Below, one piece after another: positions 9,533 to 17,654 of a stretch of DNA of 64,000 nucleotides. A program made the translations under genes and the position numbers. The notes under the pieces were generated by a model. It did no database searches and was not told the DNA's origin. It saw only the letters and a list, made by a program, of their open reading frames with translations. The DNA is from Ideonella sp. (GTDB lineage: Bacteria > Pseudomonadota > Gammaproteobacteria > Burkholderiales > Burkholderiaceae_C), in contig JABTUC010000006.1 in assembly GCA_015075545.1 (NCBI GenBank), positions 59,537-123,536 on the forward strand, in the 5' to 3' direction. The stretch's first letter is position 1; the number at the start of each line of letters is the position of its first letter.

Positions 9533-10321
9533 ATGGATCTGGGCATCGAGGGCAAGTGGGCGCTGGTGTGCGCGGCGAGCAAGGGCCTCGGCAAGGGCTG
9601 CGCGCTGGCACTGGCCGGCGAGGGCGCGAACGTCGTGATCACCGCGCGCGGTGCCGAGGCGCTCGAAGCCACGGCGGCCGAGTTGCGCCGTGTGCCTGGC
9701 GCGGGGCAGGTGGTCGCGGTGGCCGGCGACATCACCACGCCTGAAGGCCGCAGGGCCGCGCTGGCGGCGTGCCCGCAGGTGGACATCCTCGTCAACAACG
9801 CGGGCGGCCCGCCGCCGGGAGACTTCCGCGACTGGGGCCGCGACGACTGGCTCAAGGCGATCGACGCCAACATGCTGGCGCCGATCGAGCTCATCAAGGC
9901 CACGGTCGACGCCATGGCCGAGCGCGGCTTCGGTCGCGTCGTCAACATCACCTCGGGCGCGGTGAAGGCGCCGATCGACGTGCTCGGCCTGTCCAACGGC
10001 GCGCGCAGCGGGCTCACCGGCTTCGTCGCCGGGCTCGCGCGCCAGCCGCGGCTGGCGTCGCGCAACGTGACGATCAACAACCTGCTGCCCGGCGTGTTCG
10101 AGACCGACCGCATCCGCACCACGCTGCAGGGCATGGCGGCCAAGACCGGCAAGACGGTGGAGCAGCTGAAGGACGAGCGCCGCGCGACGATCCCCGCCAA
10201 GCGCTACGGCAGCGCGCAGGAGTTCGGCCAGGTGTGCGCCTTCCTGTGCAGCGCGCAGGCGGCCTACCTCACGGGCCAGAACATCCTGCTCGACGGCGGC
10301 GCCTACCCGGGCACATACTGA
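9533..10321 (+). CDS. SDR-like protein with degenerate catalytic residues
   Basis: A 262-residue Rossmann-fold protein of the short-chain dehydrogenase/reductase superfamily, resembling 3-oxoacyl-ACP reductases. Two signature sites deviate. The cofactor motif reads VCAASKGLGKG, so the usual TG pair is CA. The catalytic Ser141 is kept, but the Tyr and Lys positions are Ser154 and Arg158 (LGLSNGARSGLTG). NNAG (as VNNAGG) is present. A recognised SDR subgroup annotated as BKR-like lacks the canonical tetrad, and this protein fits it. Catalysis may therefore be altered or absent. Its last 16 codons recur almost exactly at 11045-11093. Confidence 0.85.
   Translation: MDLGIEGKWALVCAASKGLGKGCALALAGEGANVVITARGAEALEATAAELRRVPGAGQVVAVAGDITTPEGRRAALAACPQVDILVNNAGGPPPGDFRDWGRDDWLKAIDANMLAPIELIKATVDAMAERGFGRVVNITSGAVKAPIDVLGLSNGARSGLTGFVAGLARQPRLASRNVTINNLLPGVFETDRIRTTLQGMAAKTGKTVEQLKDERRATIPAKRYGSAQEFGQVCAFLCSAQAAYLTGQNILLDGGAYPGTY
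10273..10321 (+). repeat. direct repeat, copy 1 (3' end of SDR gene)
   Basis: The last 49 bases of the SDR gene, coding for the ending ILLDGGAYPGTY and stop, recur at 11045-11093. By hand comparison 47 of 49 bases match; both differences are C to G changes. The copies are in the same orientation and about 770 bases apart. Confidence 0.9.
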
Positions 10322-10395
10322 GCGCGCGGCAGGCGGTGGTGCAAACGCATCGCCGCGAGCGTGCGCGGCGTGCGCCGCAGGAAGCGAGGCGGCAG

Positions 10396-10977
10396 ATGGA
10401 CTTCTTCTTCTTCATCGGCAGCACCTACTCCTACCTGTCGGTGGTGCGCGCCGAGGCCGCGGCCGCGCAGGCGGGGGTCGAGCTCGTCTGGCGGCCGTTC
10501 AGCGTGCGAACGCTGATGCGCGAGCAGAACAACGTGCCGTTCTCCACCAAACCCGCCAAGATGCGGTACATGTGGCGCGACATCGAGCGCCGCGCCGCGC
10601 GCTTCGGGGTGCCGTTCGCGGGCATCCCGCCGTACCCCGTCGATCCCGACGAGCTGGCCAACCGCGTGGCCACGCTGGCCGCCAGCGAGGGCTGGTGCCG
10701 CGAGTTCACGCAGGCCGCCTATCGGCAGTGGTTTCTCGAGCGCGAGGACCCGGGGGCGCCCGAGGCGCTGCGGCGCGTGCTGCACGCGCTGGGCCGTGAC
10801 GCCGAGCGCTGCATCGCCGAGGCATCGCACGAGCGCACGCGCGCCGCGTACCTCGCCGCCACCGACGAGGCGCGGCAGCTCGGCATCTTCGGCTCGCCCA
10901 CCTTCGTCGTCGGGCGCGAGATCTTCTGGGGCGACGACCGGCTCGACGACGCGCTGGCGTGGGAGCGCGTGCCCTGA
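10396..10977 (+). CDS. DsbA-family protein, 2-hydroxychromene-2-carboxylate isomerase-like
   Basis: A 193-residue thioredoxin-fold protein of the kappa-class GST/HCCA isomerase group. It opens MDFFFFIGSTYSYLS, where the active-site Ser/Thr replaces the CxxC of true DsbA, and contains GIFGSPTFVVGREIFWGDDRLD, the C-terminal glutathione-binding signature. HCCA isomerase acts in naphthalene breakdown, but no other naphthalene gene is here. Many homologues in this order are therefore better called glutathione-dependent isomerase- or oxidoreductase-like. It lies 74 bases after the SDR gene on the same strand. Confidence 0.82.
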   Translation: MDFFFFIGSTYSYLSVVRAEAAAAQAGVELVWRPFSVRTLMREQNNVPFSTKPAKMRYMWRDIERRAARFGVPFAGIPPYPVDPDELANRVATLAASEGWCREFTQAAYRQWFLEREDPGAPEALRRVLHALGRDAERCIAEASHERTRAAYLAATDEARQLGIFGSPTFVVGREIFWGDDRLDDALAWERVP

Positions 10978-11093
10978 GCGACCTGCGGCCGTGGTCGAGC
11001 GGCATCTGGATCGCCGAGGCGCCGCTGCGCTTCTACGGCATCGCGGGCGAGAACATCCTGCTCGACGGCGGCGCGTACCCGGGCACATACTGA
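10974..11093 (+). pseudogene. chimeric remnant: DUF4336-like N-terminus joined to SDR C-terminus
   Basis: From about 10980 the frame reads DLRPWSSGIWIAEAPLRFYG, which resembles the N-terminus of DUF4336 (metallo-hydrolase-like) proteins. It then switches without a break to ENILLDGGAYPGTY and stop, the exact ending of the SDR gene upstream. The likely original start codon is now CTG (10974-10976), overlapping the preceding stop as CTGA. At 39 codons it is too short for either family. The simplest reading is a deletion that fused the head of one gene to the tail of a second SDR copy. The DUF4336 assignment rests on a short stretch and is tentative. Confidence 0.6.
11045..11093 (+). repeat. direct repeat, copy 2 (SDR tail in chimeric remnant)
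   Basis: Second copy of the 49-base sequence described at 10273-10321 (47 of 49 matches by hand count). It supplies the C-terminal codons and stop of the broken chimeric frame. Confidence 0.9.
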
Positions 11094-11141
11094 TCGGCCG
11101 GCTCGGTGGCAACAGCCCCGGCGCCGACAACGGAGGCCACC

Positions 11142-11540
11142 ATGAGCGATCCGAACCCTGGCATGAGCGTTGAGCGCTTGCAGGCTTTCGCCGATGCCTG
11201 GAACCGGCACGACGCGGACGCACTGATGTCGTTCATGACCGACGACTGCGTCTTCGAGGCGTCGGCCGGCCCCGACGTTGCCGGCACCCGCTACGTCGGC
11301 CGCGAGGCGGTCCGAGCCGGCTTTGTCGATGCGTGGACCACCTACCCCGATGCGCGGTGGGCCGGTGCGCGCCATTTCGTTGTCGGCGACCGGGGAGTGT
11401 CGGAATGGACCTTCACCGGAACCCGTGCTGACGGTTTGCGGGTCGAGGTTCACGGCTGCGACGTGTTCACCTTCCGCGGTGGCAAGATCGCGCTGAAGAA
11501 CTCGTACCGAAAGAACCGTCCGCCGCTGGCGAAGCCTTGA
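11142..11540 (+). CDS. SnoaL-like / NTF2-fold protein
   Basis: A 132-residue protein with the cone-shaped NTF2-like fold pattern: an N-terminal helix (ERLQAFADAWNRHDADALMS) and the FMTDDCVFE and VGREAVRAGF segments usual in SnoaL-like polyketide-cyclase relatives. The ATG at 11142 is chosen because GGAGG sits six bases before it. Many such proteins are small isomerases or ligand-binding proteins of unknown substrate. It starts a tightly linked run: its TGA overlaps the ATG of the acetyltransferase (TGATG). Confidence 0.85.
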   Translation: MSDPNPGMSVERLQAFADAWNRHDADALMSFMTDDCVFEASAGPDVAGTRYVGREAVRAGFVDAWTTYPDARWAGARHFVVGDRGVSEWTFTGTRADGLRVEVHGCDVFTFRGGKIALKNSYRKNRPPLAKP

Positions 11541-12001
11541 TGCACGCACCACCTCGCGTCCGCCCGATCGAGCGCACCGACTACGACGGCTGGCGCCCGC
11601 TGTGGGACGGCTACAACGCGTTCTACGGGCGCAGCGGCGCCACCGCGCTGCCCGAGCCGATCACCGCGGCCACCTGGGAGCGCTTCTTCACCGCCAGCGA
11701 GCCGGTGCGCGCGCTGGTGGCGGTGCATGGCAGCGACATCGTGGGCCTCGTGCACTACCTGTTTCACCGCAGCACCACGCGCCTGCACGACGTGTGCTAT
11801 CTGCAGGATCTCTTCACCGTCGAGTCGCAGCGCGGCCAGGGCATCGGCCGTGCACTCATCGTGGCGGTGTACGAGGCGGCGCGTGCCGCCGGTTGCTCGC
11901 GCGTCTACTGGCAAACGCACATGTCGAACATCGCCGGCCGCACGCTGTACGACAAGGTCGCCGAGCACAAGGGCTTCATCGTCTACGCGCGCGAGCTGTA
12001 G
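11540..12001 (+). CDS. GNAT-family N-acetyltransferase
   Basis: A 153-residue acetyl-CoA-dependent acyltransferase. Motif A is clear: LFTVESQRGQGIGRALI, with the Q/R-x-x-G-x-G/A pyrophosphate loop, followed by motif B around NIAGRTLYDKVAEHKGFIVY. The start overlaps the upstream stop by one base, indicating coupled translation. The opening RPIERTDYDGWRPLWDGY is typical of small GNATs that acetylate amines or amino-acid-like compounds; the acceptor is unknown. Confidence 0.9.
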   Translation: MHAPPRVRPIERTDYDGWRPLWDGYNAFYGRSGATALPEPITAATWERFFTASEPVRALVAVHGSDIVGLVHYLFHRSTTRLHDVCYLQDLFTVESQRGQGIGRALIVAVYEAARAAGCSRVYWQTHMSNIAGRTLYDKVAEHKGFIVYAREL

Positions 12002-12015
12002 TGTTGCGGCACACA

Positions 12016-12633
12016 ATGCGCAGCATGCCGCCTGCAACGAACCGCCGTGCCCGAGACGGCGGCCACCCTCGACGCGTCGCGCAGCGCTGGCGCAGTGGCG
12101 CGCGAACGCTCGCCGCGCTGGTGCTTGCCGGCGGCGCGCTCGCCGCGTTCGCCGCGTCGAACGATCCGCCCGGCGCCTCCCGGGGCGAACCTGCCGCGCA
12201 GCAGTCGGCGGGCGCCTTCAGCGCCGCGCTGATCCTGGCGCGCGACGATCAGGAACTGCTCGGCCGCTGGAGCGGCGCGCGGCACGAATCGGTGGATGCC
12301 GACAGCGTGCGGTCGATCGCGGCCGGCGGCCGCGCCAGTGCCTTCGTGGTGTTCGGCGGCTGTGCGCCCGACGCCTCGGGCCGCTGCGACGTCACGATGC
12401 GCCTGCGCGTCAAGCGACCCGATGGCACGACCGCGGCGGCGACGCCGCCGCTGGAGGTGTGGCAGCACAAGGCGCCGCCGGCTGCGCGCACGCTGCAGCT
12501 TTCGGCGCAGTACCTGAAGATCGAGGTCGAGCCGAGCGATCCGGCGGGTCGCTACGTCGTTGCCGCCGACGTGAAAGACCACGTGTCGGGGGCGTCGCTG
12601 CAACTGGCCACCTCGTTCACGGCCACGCGGTGA
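12016..12633 (+). CDS. hypothetical exported protein
   Basis: A 205-residue protein not recognised as any family. After a basic N-terminus it has a hydrophobic stretch (TLAALVLAGGALAAFA) that looks like a signal peptide, then a beta-rich domain of about 150 residues. The mature part contains ELLGRWSG and a Cys pair in VVFGGCAPDASGRCDV that could form a disulphide. GTG at 12001, overlapping the acetyltransferase stop, is an alternative start. Its stop overlaps the next start (GTGA). It resembles small periplasmic proteins of unknown role. Confidence 0.65.
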   Translation: MRSMPPATNRRARDGGHPRRVAQRWRSGARTLAALVLAGGALAAFAASNDPPGASRGEPAAQQSAGAFSAALILARDDQELLGRWSGARHESVDADSVRSIAAGGRASAFVVFGGCAPDASGRCDVTMRLRVKRPDGTTAAATPPLEVWQHKAPPAARTLQLSAQYLKIEVEPSDPAGRYVVAADVKDHVSGASLQLATSFTATR

Positions 12634-13244
12634 GGCCGAGGCAGAGGGCGTTCGAGGCGCTGCTCGCCGAGGTGCGCGCGTGCAGCCTCTGCGCGGCGCA
12701 GTTGCCGCTCGGTGCGCGGCCCGTGCTGCAGCTCGACCCGCGGGCATGCATCCTCGTTGCTTCGCAGGCGCCGGGCCGCAAGGTGCACGAAACCGGCATC
12801 CCGTTCGACGACGCCAGCGGCGAGCGGCTGCGCGACTGGCTCGGCGTGTCGCGCGCGCAGTTTCACGATCCCGCGCTGTTCGCCATCGTGCCGATGGGCC
12901 TGTGCTACCCCGGCACCGGCAACTCCGGCGATCGACCGCCGAGGCCCGAGTGCGCGCCGCGCTGGCGCGAGCCGTTGCTGCACGCGCTCGACGGGCTGCA
13001 GCTCACGCTGGCGATCGGACGCTACGCCGTCGCCTACCATCTGCCGCAGGAGCGTGCGGGGCTCACCGAGGCGGTGCGTCACTGGCGGCGCTACTGGCCC
13101 GACGTGGTGCCGTTGCCGCACCCGAGCCCCACCAACAACCGCTGGCTCGCGAGCAACCGCTGGTTCGAGCGCGAGCTGGTGCCGCGCCTGCGCCGGCGCG
13201 TCGCCACGCTGCTCGCGGCTAAAGCCCGAACAGCCCGGTCTTGA
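12630..13244 (+). CDS. uracil-DNA glycosylase family protein
   Basis: A 204-residue protein of the uracil-DNA glycosylase superfamily. It starts at GTG 12630, overlapping the upstream stop (GTGA). The N-terminal CSLCAAQLPLGARPVLQ and SQAPGRKVHETGIPFDD match the water-activating region of the family, and HPSPTNNRW near residue 165 is the DNA-intercalating motif 2. Only two N-terminal cysteines are seen, so the four-Cys iron-sulphur cluster of family 4 enzymes is not evident. Many homologues are annotated simply as family members and their glycosylase activity is unproven. The gene overlaps the convergent hydrolase gene by 26 bases. Confidence 0.82.
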   Translation: MRPRQRAFEALLAEVRACSLCAAQLPLGARPVLQLDPRACILVASQAPGRKVHETGIPFDDASGERLRDWLGVSRAQFHDPALFAIVPMGLCYPGTGNSGDRPPRPECAPRWREPLLHALDGLQLTLAIGRYAVAYHLPQERAGLTEAVRHWRRYWPDVVPLPHPSPTNNRWLASNRWFERELVPRLRRRVATLLAAKARTARS

Positions 13245-15291
13245 ACAGCGCCAGGCACACCGACCAGCCGGCCACCACCAGCAGCGTGTAGTAAATGCGG
13301 CCGGCGAGGCTGCGCGCGCGCTGCCGCCACAGCAGGCGCAGCGCGACCGTCATCAGCGCCATCGCGGCGACGAAAGGCAGCAGTGCCCAGGTGAGCCACT
13401 TCACCCACGCCGGCACCACGCCCACCAGCAGCAGGAACTGGTTGCGCTCGATCGCCTGGCCGATGCTCGACGACGCCGCGAACAGGAACGCCAGCAGCAG
13501 AAAGCCACCGAGCACCGGCACCCAGGGGGCAGCGCCGATCAGGCGGCCGCGCCAGCCGGCGGGCCCGTCGGCGTCGCGGCGGCGGAAGATGCGCACGATC
13601 TCGCTCACGCTGTACACCGGCACCGCGCTGAACAGCAGCGCAAGCGCGAGCGCCACCGCGAAGCCGGGGCCGGCCAGCGCCTGCATGTGGTCCTCGATGC
13701 TGGCGCTGCCGGGCACGCGCGACGGCAGCCGCAGCAGTTGATCGGGCGTGTAGAAGGTGGGCGTCGCCTCCTGCACGCAGCGGCCATCGGGCCGCTGCCC
13801 CGGCGTGTCGAGAAACTGCGCGATCAACTGGTTGGCGCACGGCACCGTGAATGCCTGGCCGTGCGTGCCGCCGGCGAAGGTGAAGCGATACGCGCGGCTC
13901 AGCGTGGCGGCCACGCGGTCGGCCTCCTCGGGCGGCGTTATCGGATCGAAGCGGCCCGACAGCAGCAGCGTCGGGATGTCGGAGTGCACCGGTTGCAGCA
14001 GCGCCTTGTCGAGCAGGCGGATCTTCCAGTCGCGGCAGGTGTCGAGCAGCCGCCGGGCGTCGACCATGCCCTCTTCGGCGAGACGCTTGGTCAGCCCGGG
14101 AAAGCGCAGCGCGCTGCCCGGCGTGTCGCCGAACTCGGAGCACACCACCGTGATGTACATGCCGTCGGCCATGTCGTCGCCCGAGGCCTGCAGCAACTGC
14201 ACGAAGTTGAGCACGAAGCTGAAGTCGCCCTGCTCGGCGCGGTACACCACGTACGGCACCAGCGGCACCGCCTCGCGCATGTAGATCGACTGGTACAGCG
14301 CGGCGTCGAGATCCCTGCCCGTGAGTTGCTGCGCGGCGTTGGCGTCGGCTACTGCGGCGGCCGGCGCCTCCTGCGCGGCGGCCGAGGCGGCCGGTGCGCC
14401 GAGCAGCACCGGCGTCTTGTCGAGCCGATCGAGCAGCGCGGCGTAGCGCTGCCCGAGGTCGGGGTAGGCGGCGTTGCAGGCCTCGGAGCGCGCGCAACTG
14501 CTGGCGTAGCGCGCCATCACCTTCTGCTTGTTGGCTTGCGCGTCGGTGACAAGGCTGAACCCCAGCGGCACCACCGCATCGAGCACCACCGCGCGCAGCC
14601 CGGGCGGGCGCTCGCGCATCAGGAACTGCGCGAGCTCGGTGCCGTACGAGACGCCGTAGAAGTTGAAGCTGCGGTAGCCGAGCGCGGCGCGCACGGCGTC
14701 GACGTCGCGCGCGTTCTCCAGCGAGTTGAAGGCCGACAGGTCGCCCGCCTCGCGCGCCAGCCGCACGCCGCAGCGGTGCATGGCGTCGGCCTGGCGCGCG
14801 TCGTCGGCATCGTCGGGCAGCGCCGCGACCTCGCGGCAGCGCAGCCGGGGCCGCGAGAAGTAGGTGCCGCGCTGGTCCCACAGCACGAGGTCGCGGTCGA
14901 GCGTCGGGCGCTTGCCGGGATCTTGCAGCAGCAGTTGCGCGAAGGTGCCGATCGTGCTGCCGCCTGGGCCGCCCTGCGCGAGGAACAGCGGGTCGCTGCG
15001 GCGCGCATGGGGCTCCACCAGCGCCGGCAGCACCACCACCGCGAGCCGGATGCGCGGCGAATCCGCCTGCCGATGATGCAGCGGCACCGAGACGAAGCCG
15101 CACACCGCCTCCGGTGGCTTGGCGTCGATCTTGAACACGCCGCAGTCGTCGGGCGACCAGGCGCCGCCGAACCGTCTGCCGGCCGCGGCGGCGCTGAGCG
15201 CGCACGCCGCCCACAACGCGCCGATGCACCAGCGTGCACAGATCCGGGTCAGCCGCGCGACGATGCGGCTGCGGCAGCGATGCTCTGACAT
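13219..15291 (-). CDS. secreted alpha/beta hydrolase, tripeptidyl-aminopeptidase-like, with C-terminal membrane segments
   Basis: A 690-residue protein (ATG 15291; a GTG directly before it is possible). A signal-like N-terminus (CIGALWAACALSAAAAG) is followed by an alpha/beta-hydrolase domain with the oxyanion loop FLAQGGPGGS, the nucleophile elbow GVSYG (Ser215) and a C-terminal TAP-like segment with GGTHGQAF around the catalytic His. This arrangement is that of prolyl/tripeptidyl aminopeptidases of family S33. Unusually, about 190 extra residues follow with several hydrophobic helices, suggesting membrane anchoring with the hydrolase in the periplasm. Its tail overlaps the glycosylase gene. 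Confidence 0.88.
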   Translation of the reverse strand: MSEHRCRSRIVARLTRICARWCIGALWAACALSAAAAGRRFGGAWSPDDCGVFKIDAKPPEAVCGFVSVPLHHRQADSPRIRLAVVVLPALVEPHARRSDPLFLAQGGPGGSTIGTFAQLLLQDPGKRPTLDRDLVLWDQRGTYFSRPRLRCREVAALPDDADDARQADAMHRCGVRLAREAGDLSAFNSLENARDVDAVRAALGYRSFNFYGVSYGTELAQFLMRERPPGLRAVVLDAVVPLGFSLVTDAQANKQKVMARYASSCARSEACNAAYPDLGQRYAALLDRLDKTPVLLGAPAASAAAQEAPAAAVADANAAQQLTGRDLDAALYQSIYMREAVPLVPYVVYRAEQGDFSFVLNFVQLLQASGDDMADGMYITVVCSEFGDTPGSALRFPGLTKRLAEEGMVDARRLLDTCRDWKIRLLDKALLQPVHSDIPTLLLSGRFDPITPPEEADRVAATLSRAYRFTFAGGTHGQAFTVPCANQLIAQFLDTPGQRPDGRCVQEATPTFYTPDQLLRLPSRVPGSASIEDHMQALAGPGFAVALALALLFSAVPVYSVSEIVRIFRRRDADGPAGWRGRLIGAAPWVPVLGGFLLLAFLFAASSSIGQAIERNQFLLLVGVVPAWVKWLTWALLPFVAAMALMTVALRLLWRQRARSLAGRIYYTLLVVAGWSVCLALFKTGLFGL

Positions 15292-15341
15292 CACCCGACG
15301 TTAGCGCCGGCGGCGTGCCGGCGGCAATCGGGGTGGCCCCG

Positions 15342-16154
15342 TCAGTGTGCCAGCAGCACCGGCAGCGTCATGCCCTCGAGCACCGTGCGGCTGGCTCCGC
15401 CGAGCACGAACTCGCGTGCGCGCGAGTGGCCGTAGCAGCCCATCACCAGCAGGTCGGCGTCGAGGTCGGCGGCCAGCGACAGCAGCATCTCGCCGGCCTC
15501 GGCCGGGCGCGCGTTCACCGTGTGCAGCTTGGCCTGGATGCCGTGGCGTTGCAGGTATTGGCGCAGTGCGGCGTGCTCGCTGCCGTTGGCCTCGACGCCG
15601 ACGTGCACCGTCTTGGCCATGCGCAGCAGCGGCAGCGCCGCGGTGAGCGCGCGCGCCGCCTCGCGGCTCTCTTTCCAGGCGACGAAGGCGGTGTCGCGGC
15701 GCGGCGCGCCCTTGGCGATGTACGGCACCACCAGCGCCGGCTTGCCGCTGGCGATCACCACCGACTGCACGAAATCGACCGGCACGCCGCTCTCGCGATG
15801 CTCGCGGTCGAGCTGGCCGAGCACCAGCAGGTCGGCGTAGAGCGCGTCGCGGACGAAGGTGAACTCCGACGCCGAGCTTGCCTCGCGCCACTGCACCTGC
15901 GGGCCCGCTTCGGCGTTGACCTTGGCCACCAGCTTGCGCGCCGCCTCGAGCCGCTCGGTGTCGTACGCCATCAACGCCTCGCCGGCGCTGCCGACGACCA
16001 CGTCGGTGGCTGCCTGCACGTACAGCGGCGTCACCGCGTACAGCGCGGTCACCGCAGCGCCGAACTGCGCGGCCAGCGCTCGCGCCACCTGCAACCGCAC
16101 CGCACCTTGCGGCCCGGTGTCGAGGTGCACGAGGATCGATTGGATCGGGTTCAC
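15342..16154 (-). CDS. universal stress protein, two-domain (UspA family)
   Basis: A 270-residue protein made of two Usp domains. GTG at 16154 is chosen as the start because GGGAG lies just upstream and the protein then begins VNPIQSILVHLD, the usual first strand. The second domain keeps the ATP-binding loop GCYGHSRAREFVLGGASRTVL; the first has a degenerate version (GQLDREHRESG). Such proteins bind ATP and help survival under starvation or redox stress. It is transcribed alone between the hydrolase and the flavoprotein. Confidence 0.92.
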   Translation of the reverse strand: MNPIQSILVHLDTGPQGAVRLQVARALAAQFGAAVTALYAVTPLYVQAATDVVVGSAGEALMAYDTERLEAARKLVAKVNAEAGPQVQWREASSASEFTFVRDALYADLLVLGQLDREHRESGVPVDFVQSVVIASGKPALVVPYIAKGAPRRDTAFVAWKESREAARALTAALPLLRMAKTVHVGVEANGSEHAALRQYLQRHGIQAKLHTVNARPAEAGEMLLSLAADLDADLLVMGCYGHSRAREFVLGGASRTVLEGMTLPVLLAH

Positions 16155-16287
16155 TGACTTGCTCCCTTCGACGTGCGCGTCATCCAGCCTTCGGGCGCAT
16201 CTTCGCGCCGCGAGGCCGTGGCGGCATTGACCTCGCGCAACCTGGGGGTTCTGCCGCCGCCCCGTGCTCACGGCCATCGGCGCGGCA

Positions 16288-17637
16288 TCAGGCCCGCAAC
16301 ACGCACTTCTCGTACAAGCCGAGCAGCCGCCCGTGCGGGTCGTAGCGCGCCTTCAGGCAGGCGTACTCGGCCATGCCGTAGGCGGCGTCGAACTGCGCGC
16401 GCGTGAAGAAGCTGTCGGAGTACAGCGACTTGATGCCACCCAGCCGGATCACCTCGTGCTCGACCAGCCGGTTGAAATAGCCCGGTTCGTGCGCTCGGCG
16501 GCCGTGCACCGTGTCCCAGAAGCCGAAGTTGACGTACAGCGTGTCGGCGGCCAGCGGGTAGAGCACGAAGGGCCCGCTGCCCGCCGGCGCGCGCAGCGGG
16601 CACAGCCAGATCGGCACGATGCCGATCTCGCGCAGCAGGAACTCGAGGAACTCGCCGGCGTGCTCGATCGGGATGTCGACGTCCTGGATCACCGCCTCGG
16701 GATGGTCGCCGCGCAGGCGCGCCCAGCGGCGCGCCAGCCCCCAACGCGCGTTCCAGCGCATGATGCGCGTGTAGGTGCGCGAGTTCAGCCGCTTGCGCCC
16801 GAGCAGGCGCCGCAGCAGCGGCTGCTGCGCGCCGACGTTCTTCGAGCACCAGAACCAGTCGGTGTCCCAGCGCCAGAGGTAGTCGCGCGTGCGCAGATGG
16901 TCGACCTCGCGGCTCAGCAGCGAGCGGTAGTAGATGTGCTCGAAGGTGTAGTCGCTGAGCGCCGGCGCCTCGTCGGCGAAGCGCGCCACGTTGAGCACGT
17001 ACGAGTGCGGCGCGAAGGCGACGGCGTCGACGAAGTCGGCGTCGCCCGCGCACGCCGCGGCCAGCGCCGCGAGGAACGAGCGCGTCGCGTCGAAGCGCCG
17101 GTGTTCCACGCGCACGCAGGCTCGCACCGGCAGCGTGCGCTGGCGCAGCCGCAGCGCATAGCCGAGCGTGCCGTACGAGTTGGGAAACCCGAAGAACAGG
17201 TCGCTGTGCTCGTTGTGCGGCGTCGCGCGCACGATGTCGCCCTCGGGCAGCAGCACGTCGAGCTCGAGCAGGCCGTGGTGCACCAGCCCGTGGCGGAACG
17301 AGGTGGCCTCGATGCCCACGCCGGCGGCCGCGCCGCCGAGCGTGATGGTCTTCAGTTGCGGCACCACCATCGGCATCGCGCCGTGCGCCAGCGTGGCATC
17401 GGCCAGCGCCTCGAACGTCGCCAGGCCCTCGGCGTCGACCCAGCCCTGCTGGGCATCGACGCCCAGCACGTGGTCGAACGCCCGCAGGTCGAGCCGCCGC
17501 TTGGTGCGCTCGGCGCGGTCGCGAAACAGGTTCGACGTGCCCTTGGCCAGCCCCAGCGGCGCACCGGCGGAGCGCCCGCGCAACTGCGCGAGCACGGCGT
17601 CGCGCCGCTGCTCGTGCGCCTGCAAGGTGCTCGGCAC
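16288..17637 (-). CDS. FAD-binding oxidoreductase paired with CFA-like synthase (TmsA-like)
   Basis: A 449-residue flavoprotein with a PCMH-type FAD_binding_4 domain in the first 200 residues: KGTSNLFR, VPQLKTITLGGAAAGVGIEA and NSYGTLGYAL are the FAD-contact stretches seen in the DIMINUTO/D-lactate-dehydrogenase-like group. GTG 17637 gives VPSTLQAHEQ as start; no ATG is available nearby. The gene lies 17 bases downstream of a CFA-synthase-like methyltransferase. In actinobacteria, such pairs make 10-methyl fatty acids: the methyltransferase (TmsB) adds a methylene and the flavoprotein (TmsA) reduces it. The same role here is inferred from pairing and domain type, not shown. Confidence 0.82.
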   Translation of the reverse strand: MPSTLQAHEQRRDAVLAQLRGRSAGAPLGLAKGTSNLFRDRAERTKRRLDLRAFDHVLGVDAQQGWVDAEGLATFEALADATLAHGAMPMVVPQLKTITLGGAAAGVGIEATSFRHGLVHHGLLELDVLLPEGDIVRATPHNEHSDLFFGFPNSYGTLGYALRLRQRTLPVRACVRVEHRRFDATRSFLAALAAACAGDADFVDAVAFAPHSYVLNVARFADEAPALSDYTFEHIYYRSLLSREVDHLRTRDYLWRWDTDWFWCSKNVGAQQPLLRRLLGRKRLNSRTYTRIMRWNARWGLARRWARLRGDHPEAVIQDVDIPIEHAGEFLEFLLREIGIVPIWLCPLRAPAGSGPFVLYPLAADTLYVNFGFWDTVHGRRAHEPGYFNRLVEHEVIRLGGIKSLYSDSFFTRAQFDAAYGMAEYACLKARYDPHGRLLGLYEKCVLRA

Positions 17638-17654
17638 GCGCAGCCTCGCGCCGA

